From Phycisphaerae bacterium (GTDB lineage: Bacteria; Planctomycetota; Phycisphaerae; SM23-33), in the NCBI GenBank assembly GCA_030610965.1, contig JAUWQU010000289.1, forward strand, positions 1 through 5,807: DNA of 5,807 bases, read 5' to 3'. Below the pieces are notes generated by a model that searched no databases, was not told where the DNA came from, and saw only the letters and a list, made by a program, of their open reading frames with translations. The translations under genes and the position numbers were made by a program. The first letter of the stretch is position 1; each line of letters opens with the position of its first letter. Shown here piece after piece: positions 5,700 to 5,807 of the stretch.

Positions 5700-5807
5700 A
5701 AAAACGGCCGGGGCGTACATCAGGCATCAAGGATAATGCCAGCGAATCCGCCAACTCGAATGCCCGCAACTTCGTGTGATCCCGCATGGGTTCAATTTCA
5801 GGCACGG
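5695..5807 (-). pseudogene. Truncated S23/four-helix-bundle protein gene, 5' fragment, runs off window edge
   Basis: A minus-strand frame is open from the right edge to a TGA at 5697-5695. From an internal ATG at 5787 it encodes 30 residues starting MRDHTKLRAFELADSLALSL, which closely fits the N-terminus of the four-helix-bundle family related to the 23S rRNA intervening-sequence protein and to DGR accessory Avd proteins. Family members are about 120 residues and continue with a VYxxTxxFPxxE-type segment. Here that is replaced by MPDVRPGRFS and a stop, and no other frame restores it. I read this as a remnant whose middle and end were deleted, joining the coding start to the heptad repeats. 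The true start may lie upstream, since VPEIEP precedes the ATG in frame and no ribosome site is visible. Confidence 0.6.

Overview
The window looks like chromosomal DNA of a GC-rich bacterium, most likely a planctomycete (Phycisphaerae-like). The reasons are the very high third-position GC of the main operon, a giant three-TM/coiled-coil protein of the DUF4175-like kind common in that phylum, and a remnant of an S23-type four-helix-bundle gene next to CTTCAGG heptad repeats. The phylum call is an inference from recognised protein patterns, not from a search.

Left part (1-874, minus strand): a two-gene unit. A 68-residue excisionase/BldC-like winged HTH protein (874-668) is followed 39 nt later by an amino-DNA methyltransferase (628 to beyond base 1). 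The window cuts the methyltransferase before its catalytic motif. Its codons are less GC-biased than those of the operon to the right, so the pair may be acquired DNA.

Control region (875-1311): this divergent gap of 437 bp holds no convincing gene. It contains five head-to-tail 10-bp direct repeats (941-990) overlapping a good leftward promoter (943-971), a 12-bp perfect palindrome at the predicted start of transcription (925-936), a 19-bp inverted repeat (1011-1029), a GC-rich hairpin (1165-1188) and a weak rightward promoter candidate (1204-1232). The 10-bp phasing together with a BldC-sized HTH gene suggests an autoregulatory head-to-tail filament site. I regard this as the most interesting signal in the window.

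Main operon (1312-5589, plus strand): a 1106-residue membrane-anchored protein, then 8 nt later a YkgJ-like cysteine-cluster protein, then a second, divergent cysteine-cluster protein overlapping the first by 8 nt. The tight packing implies co-transcription and translational coupling. A joint role at the cell envelope is inferred, not shown.

Right end (5590-5807): an AT-rich stretch with two inverted repeats, four tandem CTTCAG(G/A) heptads, and on the minus strand a truncated start of an S23/four-helix-bundle gene that runs off the window edge.
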